64,000 nt of DNA from Sphingobacterium bambusae (GCF_033955345.1 NZ_CP138332.1:3038001-3102000); one strand, 5' to 3'; positions 8,880 through 18,669 are shown, counted from the first letter of the stretch. The notes: generated from the sequence alone by a model not told the origin. Numbers and translations are program-made.

Positions 8880-9397
8880 AACCGGCTAATTTCCTGAATC
8901 TGTTCGAACACAAATTTCTGTGTGAGTTCATCTTTTAATTGCCCCTCGGCATCCAATTCATCCTGCACCTTGGCGAGGTGTATTTTTAGTGGTAGTACAT
9001 GCATGCGCATGTAGTTGCATACGCCCGTAAAGTGGTCTAGCCCTCTAATGTTTCCATATTTTCCCGTAGAGACACCCACCAATGCCACTTTCTTGTGGTA
9101 GAAGGAAGCCGGGAAGGCGCAGGCGTCGATAAAAACTTTTAATATACCAGGGAAGCTACCGTTATATTCGGGAATAATGAAGATAAATTTTTGGGCGGCA
9201 GATACCATTGCCTGAATGGGTTCAAAGGCAGCGCTACGCTTGCCATAAAGGTCTGACGAGCTCACGTCAGGTGGAAGGTCTGTCAATGAAAAAAGTTGCC
9301 AAGATTCGCCGCGTCGTTCGAGCTCATCTTGGTAGTAATGAGCGATTTTCATCGAATTGCTTCGCTCTCTGTTTGTTCCTGATATAATTAGATTCAT
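8876..9397 (-). CDS. NADPH-dependent FMN reductase family protein
   Basis: 173 residues with a flavodoxin-like fold. The N-terminal ISGTNRERSNSMKIA is the FMN phosphate-binding loop, and FIIPEYNGSFPGILK is the second FMN contact (PEYNGS) of the NAD(P)H-dependent FMN/quinone reductase family (Pfam FMN_red). It is a soluble cytoplasmic enzyme that reduces FMN or quinones. No partner gene is adjacent that would show the physiological acceptor. Confidence 0.85.
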   Translation of the reverse strand: MNLIISGTNRERSNSMKIAHYYQDELERRGESWQLFSLTDLPPDVSSSDLYGKRSAAFEPIQAMVSAAQKFIFIIPEYNGSFPGILKVFIDACAFPASFYHKKVALVGVSTGKYGNIRGLDHFTGVCNYMRMHVLPLKIHLAKVQDELDAEGQLKDELTQKFVFEQIQEISRF

Positions 9398-9546
9398 GTG
9401 AATAGTACTGTTACAAAAAGCCCCAAAATCTTTATAAAGTGATAACGCTATTTTTCGTATCTTAGCGACCTTAGCCGTTGGTTAAGAGCTTTTGCCAAAA
9501 ATACTAATTTTAACATCATTTAAGCATTTCCTTCATATGGACAATG

Positions 9547-9565
9547 TAAATTTGCGTTAATTTTG
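9547..9565 (+). promoter_or_regulatory. Candidate -7 elements upstream of parA
   Basis: Two overlapping candidates, TAAATTTG (9547-9554) and TAATTTTG (9558-9565), match TAnnTTTG about 50-60 bp before parA. No good -33 TTTG is seen at the right distance. Confidence 0.35.
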
Positions 9566-9615
9566 GGCAAGATCTATATCATCGGCATTTAGATTTTAGA
9601 AAGGATTTCAATCTC

Positions 9616-10413
9616 ATGGGAAAAATTATAGCAATTGCTAACCAAAAAGGTGGCGTAGGAAAGACAACGACTTCGATCAATTTGGCGGCTAGTTTGGCCG
9701 TTTTGGAACATAAAACGTTGTTGGTGGATGCGGATCCACAAGCGAATTCCACGTCGGGTATTGGCTTTGATCCACGTGGCATAAAAGCCAGCGTGTACGA
9801 GTGCTTGGTCAACGATCTTGATCCTCGTGACGCCATTCAGCATACCGACACCCCAAACCTAGATCTATTGCCCGCGCATATTGACTTGGTGGGTGCCGAG
9901 ATTGAAATGATCAACATGCACGAGCGGGAGTTTAAGATGCTTAAGATGTTGGAAGTGATCAAGGACGATTACGATTTTATTATTGTCGACTGTTCCCCTT
10001 CTTTGGGCTTGATTACCATCAATGCCTTAACCGCATCAAATTCCGTGATTATTCCTGTGCAGTGTGAATATTTCGCGTTGGAAGGTTTAGGTAAATTGTT
10101 GAATACGATCAAAATAGTGCAAACTCGTTTAAATACCAATCTAGAAATTGAGGGTATTTTGTTGACCATGTATGATGTGCGTCTACGCCTGTCTAACCAA
10201 GTGGTGGACGAGGTGCGTACGCATTTTAGTGAGTTGGTTTTCGATACCATTATTCAACGTAACACAAGGCTGAGCGAGGCGCCAAGCTTCGGGATTTCCG
10301 TTATCATGCACGATGCTTCTTGCAAAGGGGCGGTGAATTACCTCAACCTAGCGCGTGAGATCTTACAGAAGAACGGTTTAGTTACAGAAAATACGCAAAC
10401 AGCGACAGTATAA
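9616..10413 (+). CDS. parA: Chromosome-partitioning ATPase ParA (Soj)
   Basis: 265 residues. A deviant Walker A motif, KGGVGKTTTS, near the N-terminus, DADPQANST for Walker A' and FIIVDCSPSLG for Walker B identify a ParA/MinD-type ATPase. ParA moves ParB-parS complexes to segregate the replicated origin region. parB starts three bases after the stop, so the two genes are co-transcribed. The genomic gene order parA-parB-DUF5683-dapB-lepB is typical of Sphingobacteria, which supports a chromosomal rather than plasmid origin. Confidence 0.95.
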   Translation: MGKIIAIANQKGGVGKTTTSINLAASLAVLEHKTLLVDADPQANSTSGIGFDPRGIKASVYECLVNDLDPRDAIQHTDTPNLDLLPAHIDLVGAEIEMINMHEREFKMLKMLEVIKDDYDFIIVDCSPSLGLITINALTASNSVIIPVQCEYFALEGLGKLLNTIKIVQTRLNTNLEIEGILLTMYDVRLRLSNQVVDEVRTHFSELVFDTIIQRNTRLSEAPSFGISVIMHDASCKGAVNYLNLAREILQKNGLVTENTQTATV

Positions 10414-10416
10414 AGT

Positions 10417-11334
10417 ATGGCATTACAGAGAAAAACAGGACTAGGAAAGGGATTGGGCGCTTTATTGCAAAGTGAGGATGTCCAAATGCCTCAAAGTGCG
10501 GGTGGAAACAGTGCTGTAGCTAAGGATGGCACGTCTGCAGCTGCTGGCAGCATCAATTTTATTAAAATTGATCAGGTTGCGGTAAACCCTTTTCAGCCAC
10601 GTACGGATTTCGATGAGCAGGCGCTACGTGAGCTTGCCGACTCGATAGAGGTGCAGGGGCTTATTCAGCCAATTACCGTTAGGCAGCTGGGAAAGAACGA
10701 ATACCAACTGATCAGTGGTGAGCGTCGTTTGCGGGCGTCTAAGCTTGCCGGCATCGATGAAATTCCGGCCTACGTGCGTACGGCTAACGACCAACAGATG
10801 TTGGAGATGGCCTTGATCGAAAATATACAGCGTGAGAACCTGAATGCCATCGAGGTGGCGCTAAGCTTCCAGCGCATGATCGAGGAGTGTAACCTGAAAC
10901 AGGAGCAGCTCGGTGAGCGTGTCAGTAAAAACCGTTCTACGGTGACCAACTATTTGCGTTTGTTGAAATTGCCTCCCGCCATTCAAGCAGGTATCCGTGA
11001 TGGAGAAATTTCTATGGGTCATGCGCGGGCGTTAATCAACGTGGGCGAGGTTGATAAGCAGCTTTTTGTATACCAAGAGATTGTAGAGAAAGGGCTTTCG
11101 GTGCGTATGACGGAAATTTTGGTGCGTAATATACAGCAGCAGAGCAAGCCTGCGAAGGCGCCTGTGGGAAAGCAGCTTGATTTTCAATATCAAAAAATTG
11201 AGGATGATTTAGCATCCCGTTTTTCTACGCGTGTACGCGTTAATTTAAAGAATAGTAAAGGCAAGGGAGCTATAGAGATTCCTTTCGATAGCGAAGACGA
11301 TTTAAGCCGTATCTTGGAGTTATTGGATTGGTAA
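10417..11334 (+). CDS. parB: Chromosome-partitioning protein ParB
   Basis: 305 residues. The N-terminal GKGLGALL is the ParA-interacting segment. NPFQPRTDF begins the ParB/sulfiredoxin-like CTPase domain, with the ISGERRLRA motif. The central region contains the HTH that binds parS (EQLGERVSKNRSTVTNYLRLL). A short C-terminal dimerisation domain follows. The stop codon overlaps the start of the next gene (TAATG), indicating translational coupling. Confidence 0.95.
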   Translation: MALQRKTGLGKGLGALLQSEDVQMPQSAGGNSAVAKDGTSAAAGSINFIKIDQVAVNPFQPRTDFDEQALRELADSIEVQGLIQPITVRQLGKNEYQLISGERRLRASKLAGIDEIPAYVRTANDQQMLEMALIENIQRENLNAIEVALSFQRMIEECNLKQEQLGERVSKNRSTVTNYLRLLKLPPAIQAGIRDGEISMGHARALINVGEVDKQLFVYQEIVEKGLSVRMTEILVRNIQQQSKPAKAPVGKQLDFQYQKIEDDLASRFSTRVRVNLKNSKGKGAIEIPFDSEDDLSRILELLDW

Positions 11335-12074
11335 TGCGATACATCATTATAGCGTTGTTTCTATTAACCTCCATCGCTGGGGTTCGTGCGCAGCAAGACT
11401 CGACCAAGGCAGTCCCTTTGAAGGATAAACTGCAGGTCGCCGATTCGATCGCCACTGCGCAGGATACCACAAAGAAGGAGGAGACAAGAAAAGAGCGGAA
11501 GGAGCGGGAGCGGGCGCAGAAAGAACGCGATAAGTACTATTACAAGGGTATAAAAAAAGATTCTGCTCGTCTGGAGATTGAGCATGTATCTCGCGTGGCC
11601 TGGAAACGCTCGCTGATGTTGCCCGGCTGGGGACAGTATACCAACGGTGGACTGTGGTGGGTAAAGGTACCCATTATCTATGGCGGACTGGTTTCTGGCT
11701 ATTTGGTCTTTGACTACTGGCAATGGTACTACAAGAAATTTTTGGATGAATTGGCTTGGCGAGTTGAAACCAATGGACAAGAGGCGCCGCGTGATCCTGA
11801 TTTAGAATTTTATCAGATACCTGGCCTTGTCGCTCAGAAAGACTATGCGCGCAGAAACCGAGATCTCACGATCTTGGTCACCGTAGGCTTTTGGGGGCTT
11901 AACGCCATAGAAGCTTATGTGGACTCCATGTTAAAAAACCGTTGGAACATCGGCTCCGATATGACGATGAAAATTGGTCCTACCCTGATGCCATCCTATA
12001 GTTTCTCTGGAAACAGCGCGTTGGGCGGTTTGGGCGTGGCGCCGGGAATAAAGCTAACCATGAATATTAGATAA
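11334..12074 (+). CDS. DUF5683 membrane protein
   Basis: 246 residues from the ATG at 11334 that overlaps the parB stop by one base; a TTG two codons upstream is less likely. It starts with a signal peptide (ending VRAQ), followed by a charged Lys/Glu/Arg-rich linker. The DUF5683 core has SLMLPGWGQYTNG and two hydrophobic segments (KVPIIYGGLVSGYLVFDYW and a second near residue 180). The family is conserved next to parB in many Bacteroidota but has no known function; an envelope role is inferred from the signal peptide. Confidence 0.8.
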   Translation: MRYIIIALFLLTSIAGVRAQQDSTKAVPLKDKLQVADSIATAQDTTKKEETRKERKERERAQKERDKYYYKGIKKDSARLEIEHVSRVAWKRSLMLPGWGQYTNGGLWWVKVPIIYGGLVSGYLVFDYWQWYYKKFLDELAWRVETNGQEAPRDPDLEFYQIPGLVAQKDYARRNRDLTILVTVGFWGLNAIEAYVDSMLKNRWNIGSDMTMKIGPTLMPSYSFSGNSALGGLGVAPGIKLTMNIR

Positions 12075-12150
12075 ACTAAACCGCATGTTGGAACTGCGCT
12101 ATTGCACGTTTGAGCAACATCGGAATTAGACAAGCAAAACAAATACATAG

Positions 12151-12888
12151 ATGAAAATAGTACTATTGGGATATGGAAAAATGGGGCAGCAAATCGAACA
12201 GTTTGCGCAAAAAAGGGGCCATGAAATCCAACTCATTGTGGATAAAGAAAATCGGGAGTCGATTACAGCCGAAGATTTGCGCGGCGCGGATGTGGCGATC
12301 GACTTTAGCGAGCCTGCTGCAGCCATAAACAATATTAGCTTGTGTTTCGAAGCTAATCTTCCTATCGTGGTTGGTACAACAGGTTGGTACGAACATCTAG
12401 AAGAGATCAAATCCGTTTGTGAGGAGGCTGAACAGTCCTTGCTGTACGGATCTAACTTTAGTATTGGTGTAAACGTGTTCTTTCATGTGAATAGGTTGTT
12501 GGCCAAGGCAATGGCTCCTTATAAGCAATATGATGTGCAAGTCGAAGAGATTCACCATATTCACAAATTGGATTCGCCAAGTGGCACGGCTATTACCATT
12601 GCTGAAGGCATCTTGGACGGTATCGATGATAAATCCAAATGGATTAACAATCTTATTGGCGAAGGCGAAGAGCTTGTGCCCAAGGCGGACGAACTGTTGA
12701 TCGAGAGCCATCGCATCGATGAGGTTCCGGGCACACACACGGTGCTTTATAGTTCGGAGGTAGATCAGATTGAATTTAAGCATACAGCACATAGTAGGGC
12801 GGGTTTTGCTCTGGGTGCGGTGATTGCAGCCGAATGGTTGCAAGGTAAGAAGGGGTTCTATCAGGTTACGGAAATGTTTGATTTTTAG
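12151..12888 (+). CDS. dapB: 4-hydroxy-tetrahydrodipicolinate reductase
   Basis: 245 residues. Reduces 4-hydroxy-tetrahydrodipicolinate to tetrahydrodipicolinate with NAD(P)H in the lysine/diaminopimelate pathway. The N-terminal Rossmann motif GYGKMGQQIE, the VGTTGW motif, the catalytic segment EEIHHIHKLDSPSGTA with the conserved His and Lys, and the C-terminal HTAHSRAGFALGA are all present. It lies between parAB/DUF5683 and the signal peptidase genes. Confidence 0.95.
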   Translation: MKIVLLGYGKMGQQIEQFAQKRGHEIQLIVDKENRESITAEDLRGADVAIDFSEPAAAINNISLCFEANLPIVVGTTGWYEHLEEIKSVCEEAEQSLLYGSNFSIGVNVFFHVNRLLAKAMAPYKQYDVQVEEIHHIHKLDSPSGTAITIAEGILDGIDDKSKWINNLIGEGEELVPKADELLIESHRIDEVPGTHTVLYSSEVDQIEFKHTAHSRAGFALGAVIAAEWLQGKKGFYQVTEMFDF

Positions 12889-12978
12889 TTGCTCGCAAGC
12901 TGCTAAAAATTCGCTGTTGACGGGTAATCGAGCGTAGCGAGCTCATCGAATATAATATTGACTTTTTAATTTTAAGAT

Positions 12979-14481
12979 ATGTGGTATATCATTTTTACAG
13001 TATTTACCGTTGCCGCGTTGTACGGACTTTGGTTACTGTATAAAAAAGCTGGAAAGCAAGGCTGGGAAGCTGTTGTCCCTTTCTATAGAGAGTATGTTAT
13101 GGCGCAACTTACAGCAAGGCCTACTTGGTGGGTTATTTTGCTGTTGGTGCCTATTGTCAATATTTTTATTTTTTACGGCCTCTACCTCGATCTGTTGAAG
13201 AGCTTTGGAAAACGCCGTTTTTGGGAAACGGCCGTTGCCATCTTGCTGCCTTTTATTTTTCTCCCTCTTTGGGGGCGCGATCCAAAGGTGAAATATCTTG
13301 GGCAAGCGAATACGGAAGAGTTTAACAAGAAGTATTTCTATAAAAAGACTGTCGGACGCGAGTGGGCGGATGCCATTATTTTCGCTACGGTAGCTGCAAC
13401 CTTGATACGTGGCTTTCTCTTAGAAGCTTACATGATTCCTACGGGATCGATGGAGCGTAGTTTATTGATTGGTGATTTTCTTTTTGTGAGTAAGTTGAAC
13501 TATGGGCCGCGTGTGCCTATGACACCTCTTGCATTTCCCTTTGCGCACCATACCATGCCTATCACCGAGGGAAAAGCTTACTCTGAGCTAATCCAATTGC
13601 CCTATAAACGCCTTCCCGGATTCCAAAAGATAGAACGTAACGATGTCGTAGTTTTCAATTTCCCAGCAGGGGATACCGTGATACTGGAACATCAAGATCA
13701 AAGTTACTATGATATCGTCCGCTATATGGGCAAAGAAGCTGTGCACAATCAATTCACGGTGGTTACCCGCCCTATTGATAAGCGAGAAAATTACATCAAG
13801 CGCTGTGTGGGCCTTCCAGGCGATGTGGTATCGATGGAAAATGCGCAGTTAGTGGTCAATGGTCAGCCTGGCTTCGTTCCGCCGGAAATGCAGATGGACT
13901 ATTTGGTGCAGACTGATCAAAATGGATTGAATCCGGAACGGATGAAAGATCTTCGTTTAGAGTATGGACCAACCGATCAAGAGAACGTCTTCAAAGTATT
14001 TATGACAGTTGATGAGGCCGCTATTGTCAAAGGTTGGGGGAATGTAAAGGAGGTGGTGATGAATGTATTGGACAAGTCACAAGCCTTGGGCGACACCTAC
14101 CCACATAACGACAATTATAAGTGGAATTTCGATAACTTCGGACCGATCACCATTCCTGCACAAGGATGGACAGTAAACCTTGACTCGCTTACTGTTCCGA
14201 TGTATGCCCGTGCTATCCGCGATTACGAAGGGAATACGCTGGAAAAAAGAAACGACGGATATTATATAAATGGCGCAAAAGCCGCGTCCTATACCTTTAA
14301 ACAGAATTATTACTGGATGATGGGGGATAACCGCCATAACTCACTTGATTCAAGAGGTTGGGGCTTTGTACCTGAAGACCACATTGTGGGTAAAGCGCTA
14401 TTCACGTGGATGAGTTACGACGAGCAGGGTAGCTTCTTGAGTAAAATCCGTTGGAGCCGTATTTTCAAAGGTATTAAGTAG
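12979..14481 (+). CDS. lepB: Signal peptidase I with N-terminal DUF5684-like membrane region (copy 1)
   Basis: 500 residues. The first 110 or so residues form a membrane-spanning region like DUF5684, then the S26 peptidase domain. The nucleophile is Ser157 in IPTGSMERS and the general base is Lys274 in NYIKRCVGLPGD. The box near the end, YWMMGDNRHNSLDSRGWGFV, is intact. The enzyme cuts signal peptides at the periplasmic face of the inner membrane. The stretch between the catalytic Ser and Lys is longer here than in copy 2 (an insertion around residues 230-262). A paralogue follows 42 bp downstream. Confidence 0.95.
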   Translation: MWYIIFTVFTVAALYGLWLLYKKAGKQGWEAVVPFYREYVMAQLTARPTWWVILLLVPIVNIFIFYGLYLDLLKSFGKRRFWETAVAILLPFIFLPLWGRDPKVKYLGQANTEEFNKKYFYKKTVGREWADAIIFATVAATLIRGFLLEAYMIPTGSMERSLLIGDFLFVSKLNYGPRVPMTPLAFPFAHHTMPITEGKAYSELIQLPYKRLPGFQKIERNDVVVFNFPAGDTVILEHQDQSYYDIVRYMGKEAVHNQFTVVTRPIDKRENYIKRCVGLPGDVVSMENAQLVVNGQPGFVPPEMQMDYLVQTDQNGLNPERMKDLRLEYGPTDQENVFKVFMTVDEAAIVKGWGNVKEVVMNVLDKSQALGDTYPHNDNYKWNFDNFGPITIPAQGWTVNLDSLTVPMYARAIRDYEGNTLEKRNDGYYINGAKAASYTFKQNYYWMMGDNRHNSLDSRGWGFVPEDHIVGKALFTWMSYDEQGSFLSKIRWSRIFKGIK

Positions 14482-14523
14482 TACTTCGTCCGTACTACGA
14501 GATGTTTAGACGCAAATTGAAGG

Positions 14524-15951
14524 ATGTGGTATAGTATTTTCGTTGTATGGACAGTAGGAAGTATCTACGGGCTCTGCTTGCTCTTTGGTAAAGCGGGGCG
14601 TAGCGGCTGGGCAGCCATTGTGCCTTTCTATCGGGAATACCTAATGGCGCAGTTGACCGCTAGGCCGCGTTGGTGGGTATTGTTGTTATTCTTGCCTATT
14701 GTCAATATCTTCGTTTTCTATGCCCTCTATCTTGATCTGCTGAAGAGTTTTGGCAAACAAAGATTTTGGGAAACGAGTGTCGCCATACTGCTTCCTTTTA
14801 TCTTTTTGCCCCTCTGGGGACACGACCCAAAGGTTAACTATTTGGGAGCATCCCACACCGAAGAGTTCCATAAAAAATACCCCTACAAGAAAAGCTTTAT
14901 ACGCGAGTGGGCAGATGCCATTATATTTGCTTCGGTTGCGGCAACGCTGATTCGGGGATTTTTGCTGGAGGCTTACATGATTCCTACCGGATCGATGGAG
15001 CGCAGGCTGTTGGTGGGTGATTTTCTGTTCGTCAGTAAATTGAATTATGGACCCCGTGTCCCCATGACGCCTTTGGCATTTCCTTTCGCGCACCATACCA
15101 TGCCCTTGACTGGGGGCAAAGCTTACGTTGAATGGATAAAAGTTCCCTACACCAGGTTGCCGGGCTTTCAAGAGCTCAAACGAAATGACGTTGTCGTATT
15201 CAACCTGCCGACAGAAGCAGATGCGCCTTACAACCGACCTATCGATAAGCGGGAGAACTATATCAAGCGCGCTGTCGCGATAGCGGGTGATCAGGTCGAA
15301 ATGATCAATGGAGAGCTTTTAATCAATGATCAAAGGAGCTACGATTCCGACGATTTGCAGCAGGCCTACATGATTTATACTGATGGATCAGGGCTTGATG
15401 AACAGCTTTTGATCGACAAACGTATCGATTACGCCAGAAATCCGAGTGATGGAGCTCCCTTCAAAGAGCCCTATTTAATATATGTGACCAAAGAAGAGAT
15501 CGCGGAAGTAACAAGTTGGACAAATGTGAAACAGGTGTTACCTTATGACAATGCTGGTTCTGCATTTCCGCACGATCAGGTGAATAGGAAGTGGGACTAC
15601 CATAATTTCGGGCCCCTGCTTATTCCAAAAGCTGGCGATAGGATTAAATTGGACAGCTTAACCATACCCATCTATGCCCGCATTATATCGGTCTACGAAG
15701 GAAATACGCTGGAACAGCGGCCGGATGGTATTTACATTAATGGACAGCAGACAGACCACTACCAGATCAAGATGAATTACTATTGGATGATGGGGGATAA
15801 TCGTGATAATTCTGCTGACTCCAGAGAATTTGGTTTTGTACCTGAAGACCATATTGTTGGTAAAGCACTTTTTACTTGGATGAGCTACGATAAGGACGGT
15901 AGCTTTTTGAGCAAGATTCGCTGGAACCGGATCTTTAAAAAGATTGAGTAA
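14524..15951 (+). CDS. lepB: Signal peptidase I with N-terminal DUF5684-like membrane region (copy 2)
   Basis: 475 residues, a tandem paralogue of the preceding gene. It has the same domain order and keeps the catalytic dyad: Ser157 in IPTGSMERR and Lys248 in NYIKRAVAIAGD. The MGDNRDNSADSREFGFV box is also intact. The main length difference is a shorter segment between Ser and Lys. Both copies therefore look active. Divergence is spread across the whole length, so the duplication is not recent. Whether the two differ in substrate preference cannot be told from sequence. Confidence 0.95.
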   Translation: MWYSIFVVWTVGSIYGLCLLFGKAGRSGWAAIVPFYREYLMAQLTARPRWWVLLLFLPIVNIFVFYALYLDLLKSFGKQRFWETSVAILLPFIFLPLWGHDPKVNYLGASHTEEFHKKYPYKKSFIREWADAIIFASVAATLIRGFLLEAYMIPTGSMERRLLVGDFLFVSKLNYGPRVPMTPLAFPFAHHTMPLTGGKAYVEWIKVPYTRLPGFQELKRNDVVVFNLPTEADAPYNRPIDKRENYIKRAVAIAGDQVEMINGELLINDQRSYDSDDLQQAYMIYTDGSGLDEQLLIDKRIDYARNPSDGAPFKEPYLIYVTKEEIAEVTSWTNVKQVLPYDNAGSAFPHDQVNRKWDYHNFGPLLIPKAGDRIKLDSLTIPIYARIISVYEGNTLEQRPDGIYINGQQTDHYQIKMNYYWMMGDNRDNSADSREFGFVPEDHIVGKALFTWMSYDKDGSFLSKIRWNRIFKKIE

Positions 15952-16006
15952 TATCGTTTAAGTGGTTACTTGAATTACGTAAGGTATACTTTGTAGATAT
16001 ATATAT

Positions 16007-16062
16007 ATTCGAGCGGTAGCACAGGTGCAGCAGATGCGGATGGCTACCGCTCGAATGTTTTA
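16007..16062. terminator. Bidirectional terminator between lepB copy 2 and pdxJ
   Basis: A perfect 14-bp stem, ATTCGAGCGGTAGC (16007-16020) with GCTACCGCTCGAAT (16043-16056), followed by GTTTTAT. It lies between convergent genes. Confidence 0.85.
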
Positions 16063-16782
16063 TCAGGCTTTTAGCGCGGCGAGGTAGCGTTTTATCGTTT
16101 CTTCCAGTCCCCAGTAAAGGGCATCTGCGATTAAGGCATGACCAATGCTGACCTCCAAGAGGCCCGGAATATGTTCATTGAAATAGCGCAAGTTATTACT
16201 GTCTAAGTCATGGCCGGCGTTGAGTCCTAGACCCACCTGCTGTGCTACTTTTGCTGCTTTAAAATAAGGGGTAATAGCCTCTTCCTTGTCGAAACCATAT
16301 TTTGCGGCGTAAGCTTCGGTATATAGCTCTACCCGATCGGTGCCAGTTTCTGCGGCAGCTTCTACCATCTCCTCATCAGGGTCGACGAAGATCGATACCC
16401 GTATTCCTTGCTCCTGAAACAGTTGTACCATCTCCTTGAGGTAATCACGATGCTTGATGGTGTCCCAACCATGGTTGGAAGTGATCTGTCCCAGCGCATC
16501 AGGTACTAAGGTCACCTGCGTAGGTTTATTCGCCAATACCAAATCAATAAATTTCTGTTCCTGGCAATTTCCTTCAATATTAAACTCGGTGCTTATTTCG
16601 GCCTTTAGATCGTAAACGTCCTGATAGCGGATATGTCGTTCGTCCGGACGCGGGTGAACCGTGATTCCCTCGGCGCCAAAGCGCTCACAGGCAAGGGCGG
16701 TAGACAATACATTCGGGACATTTCCTCCACGGGAGTTACGCAGTGTGGCAATTTTATTGATATTTACAGATAGCTTCGTCAT
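16063..16782 (-). CDS. pdxJ: Pyridoxine 5'-phosphate synthase
   Basis: 239 residues. PdxJ condenses 1-deoxyxylulose 5-phosphate with 3-amino-2-oxopropyl phosphate in de novo vitamin B6 synthesis. Family motifs are visible: [17 protein letters not shown] at the N-terminus, [18 protein letters not shown] and the C-terminal GLNAGHDLD and VSIGHALI. A good -7 element (TAAGTTTG on the minus strand, complement of 16802-16809) lies about 20 bp upstream of its start. Confidence 0.95.
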   Translation of the reverse strand: MTKLSVNINKIATLRNSRGGNVPNVLSTALACERFGAEGITVHPRPDERHIRYQDVYDLKAEISTEFNIEGNCQEQKFIDLVLANKPTQVTLVPDALGQITSNHGWDTIKHRDYLKEMVQLFQEQGIRVSIFVDPDEEMVEAAAETGTDRVELYTEAYAAKYGFDKEEAITPYFKAAKVAQQVGLGLNAGHDLDSNNLRYFNEHIPGLLEVSIGHALIADALYWGLEETIKRYLAALKA

Positions 16783-16801
16783 CAGGCTTTTCTTTTTCTT
16801 A

Positions 16802-16809
16802 CAAACTTA
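16802..16809 (-). promoter_or_regulatory. pdxJ promoter -7 element
   Basis: Read on the minus strand this is TAAGTTTG, a full match to TAnnTTTG. The -33 position about 20 bp upstream is T-rich. For the divergent cdaA gene only a near match (TATATTTC, about 16877-16884) is seen. Confidence 0.45.
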
Positions 16810-16905
16810 TAGAAATTTGGTCTTATATAAAATTAATTTGGAGCTCGCTAGATCACGCTTAAAAAGCAAAAAAGTACTTTATATTTCTTAAATTGCACTA
16901 CGTAC

Positions 16906-17700
16906 ATGGAAAATTTCGATCTCAATATATTTAACGGCTTCCGCCTCTTGGATATCATCGATATCTTTTTGGTGGCTATTATCATCTATTATATCTATAG
17001 CTTGATCAAAGGTACAATAGCCGTGAATATCCTGATCGGGATAGGGCTTTTCTACGGCATTTACTTGGTGGTGAAACAGATGGAGATGCGCCTGCTGACG
17101 GAGATTTTCGGCGGCTTTATTTCCGTAGGTTCCATTGCTCTTATCGTCGTTTTCCAGCAGGAGATTCGTCGCTTTTTGATTCATATTGGGAAAAATATCT
17201 CCCTGCGGCGCAAGAAGTTCTTTTGGTCTTTCTTAGGCTCAAAGAAGTCAACGCAGGTGGATAATAGCGAACGGATTAAGCCCATCGTTGATGCCTGTCG
17301 TAGCATGTCAAAATCGCGCACTGGGGCGCTGTTGGTTTTCTCCCGTTATTTTGATGAGGAATACTACCAATCTAGTGGCGAGTATATCGATGCGCCACTG
17401 TCTAAGCGTCTGTTAGAAAGCATCTTTTTCAAGAACAGCCCCTTACATGATGGAGCCGTGGTTATTGTTGATTTCCGGATCATGACAGCGAGTAGCGTGT
17501 TGCCTATTTCGGATAGCGAAGACCTCCCACCACAGTTCGGTTTGCGTCACCGTGCAGCCATTGGTGTTACCGAGGTTTCTGAAGCTATAGCGGTGATTGT
17601 TTCCGAAGAGACTGGCGAAATCTCCTTGGCCAAGGATGGCAACGTCAACATGAACCTCAGTTCGGAAGAGCTGGAGAAGTTACTACGGGAAGAGTTGTAA
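16906..17700 (+). CDS. cdaA: Diadenylate cyclase CdaA
   Basis: 264 residues. Three N-terminal membrane segments (within residues 10-95) precede the DAC domain. The catalytic motifs DGA (LHDGAVVIVDF) and RHR (GLRHRAAIGVTE) are intact. The enzyme makes c-di-AMP from two ATP at the cytoplasmic membrane. No CdaR-like regulator gene is adjacent, as is usual in Bacteroidota, where cdaA often stands alone. Confidence 0.93.
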   Translation: MENFDLNIFNGFRLLDIIDIFLVAIIIYYIYSLIKGTIAVNILIGIGLFYGIYLVVKQMEMRLLTEIFGGFISVGSIALIVVFQQEIRRFLIHIGKNISLRRKKFFWSFLGSKKSTQVDNSERIKPIVDACRSMSKSRTGALLVFSRYFDEEYYQSSGEYIDAPLSKRLLESIFFKNSPLHDGAVVIVDFRIMTASSVLPISDSEDLPPQFGLRHRAAIGVTEVSEAIAVIVSEETGEISLAKDGNVNMNLSSEELEKLLREEL

Positions 17701-17747
17701 GGATTTTTTCCTTAACTTTATCTATATAAACCTTAAATAGTCGCGTT

Positions 17748-18659
17748 ATGTACTTCGACAAGCAAAAACCTTTGGATATTGTGCTGAATGATCTATTTGC
17801 GCATTATCGTGATCATGTAGCGGATGTCAGCAAGATAACCGATGCGCTGTTGGCTAATGCCGTTGTTAGCTCCCAAGATGATATTGTCAACGACCATATC
17901 GCATTCCGTACCTTGGGTGTACCGCATTTGGGCATCGCTTCCTTCGAAAAGATTTTTCTGGCCTACGGCTATCAACGGCGAGATCATTATTATTTTGAAG
18001 CCAAGAAATTGGATGCCTATTGGTATGCCCCGCCGGAGCCACACTATCCGCGTATTTTTGTGTCGGAGCTTCAGGTTAAGGCCCTCAGCGCAGAAGCGCA
18101 AAAGATTATACAGCAATACACCGATCCGATCAATAGTGATCCTGTAGATAGCTTGGCTCTTTCCAATGGCCAGGCTGTTGCGGATTTTCTGCAGCAAGCA
18201 TTGTGGCCCTTGCCTACGGCCGCCGATTACCAACGGTTGCTGGAAGAAAGCGAGTATGCGGCTTGGGTGATCTACAATCGTTATTACCTGAACCACTACA
18301 CCATCAGTATTCATGAGCTAAAAGATGGCTATAATACGCTGGAGGAGTTTAATTGCTTCTTGGAAGGCATCGGGGTTAAGCTTAATACCGCTGGCGGGAA
18401 GATTAAAACCAGTGCTGATGGCCTTCTTCGGCAAAGCAGCACGGTTTCTGCACTCTATGAGGCCACTTTTTCGGATGGTCGTGCGCTAGAGATTGCGGGA
18501 AGCTATGTAGAATTTGCTGAGCGCAGTCCACTACCCGCTTTTCAACATCTGGCAAAGGATGAACTGAAGCCCGAGCACCGTCGTGATGGTTTTGAAACCA
18601 ATAATGCGGATAAGATTTTCGAGAGCACCTATACCGGGCAGATAAAAGGCGAGCAATAA
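17748..18659 (+). CDS. DUF1338 protein, 2-oxoadipate dioxygenase/decarboxylase (HglS)-like
   Basis: 303 residues, single-domain DUF1338. The family member HglS of Pseudomonas putida converts 2-oxoadipate to D-2-hydroxyglutarate with O2 and an Fe(II) centre. The signatures expected for metal and substrate binding are visible: His50 and Arg54 in NDHIAFRT, His183 in YLNHYTISIHEL and a Glu near residue 255 in AGSYVEFAER. It is shorter than the Pseudomonas enzyme. It lies 10 bp upstream of a large FAD/Fe-S oxidase, which may act on its product. The activity is inferred from family and neighbour. Confidence 0.8.
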   Translation: MYFDKQKPLDIVLNDLFAHYRDHVADVSKITDALLANAVVSSQDDIVNDHIAFRTLGVPHLGIASFEKIFLAYGYQRRDHYYFEAKKLDAYWYAPPEPHYPRIFVSELQVKALSAEAQKIIQQYTDPINSDPVDSLALSNGQAVADFLQQALWPLPTAADYQRLLEESEYAAWVIYNRYYLNHYTISIHELKDGYNTLEEFNCFLEGIGVKLNTAGGKIKTSADGLLRQSSTVSALYEATFSDGRALEIAGSYVEFAERSPLPAFQHLAKDELKPEHRRDGFETNNADKIFESTYTGQIKGEQ

Positions 18660-18669
18660 GCATAGTGGC

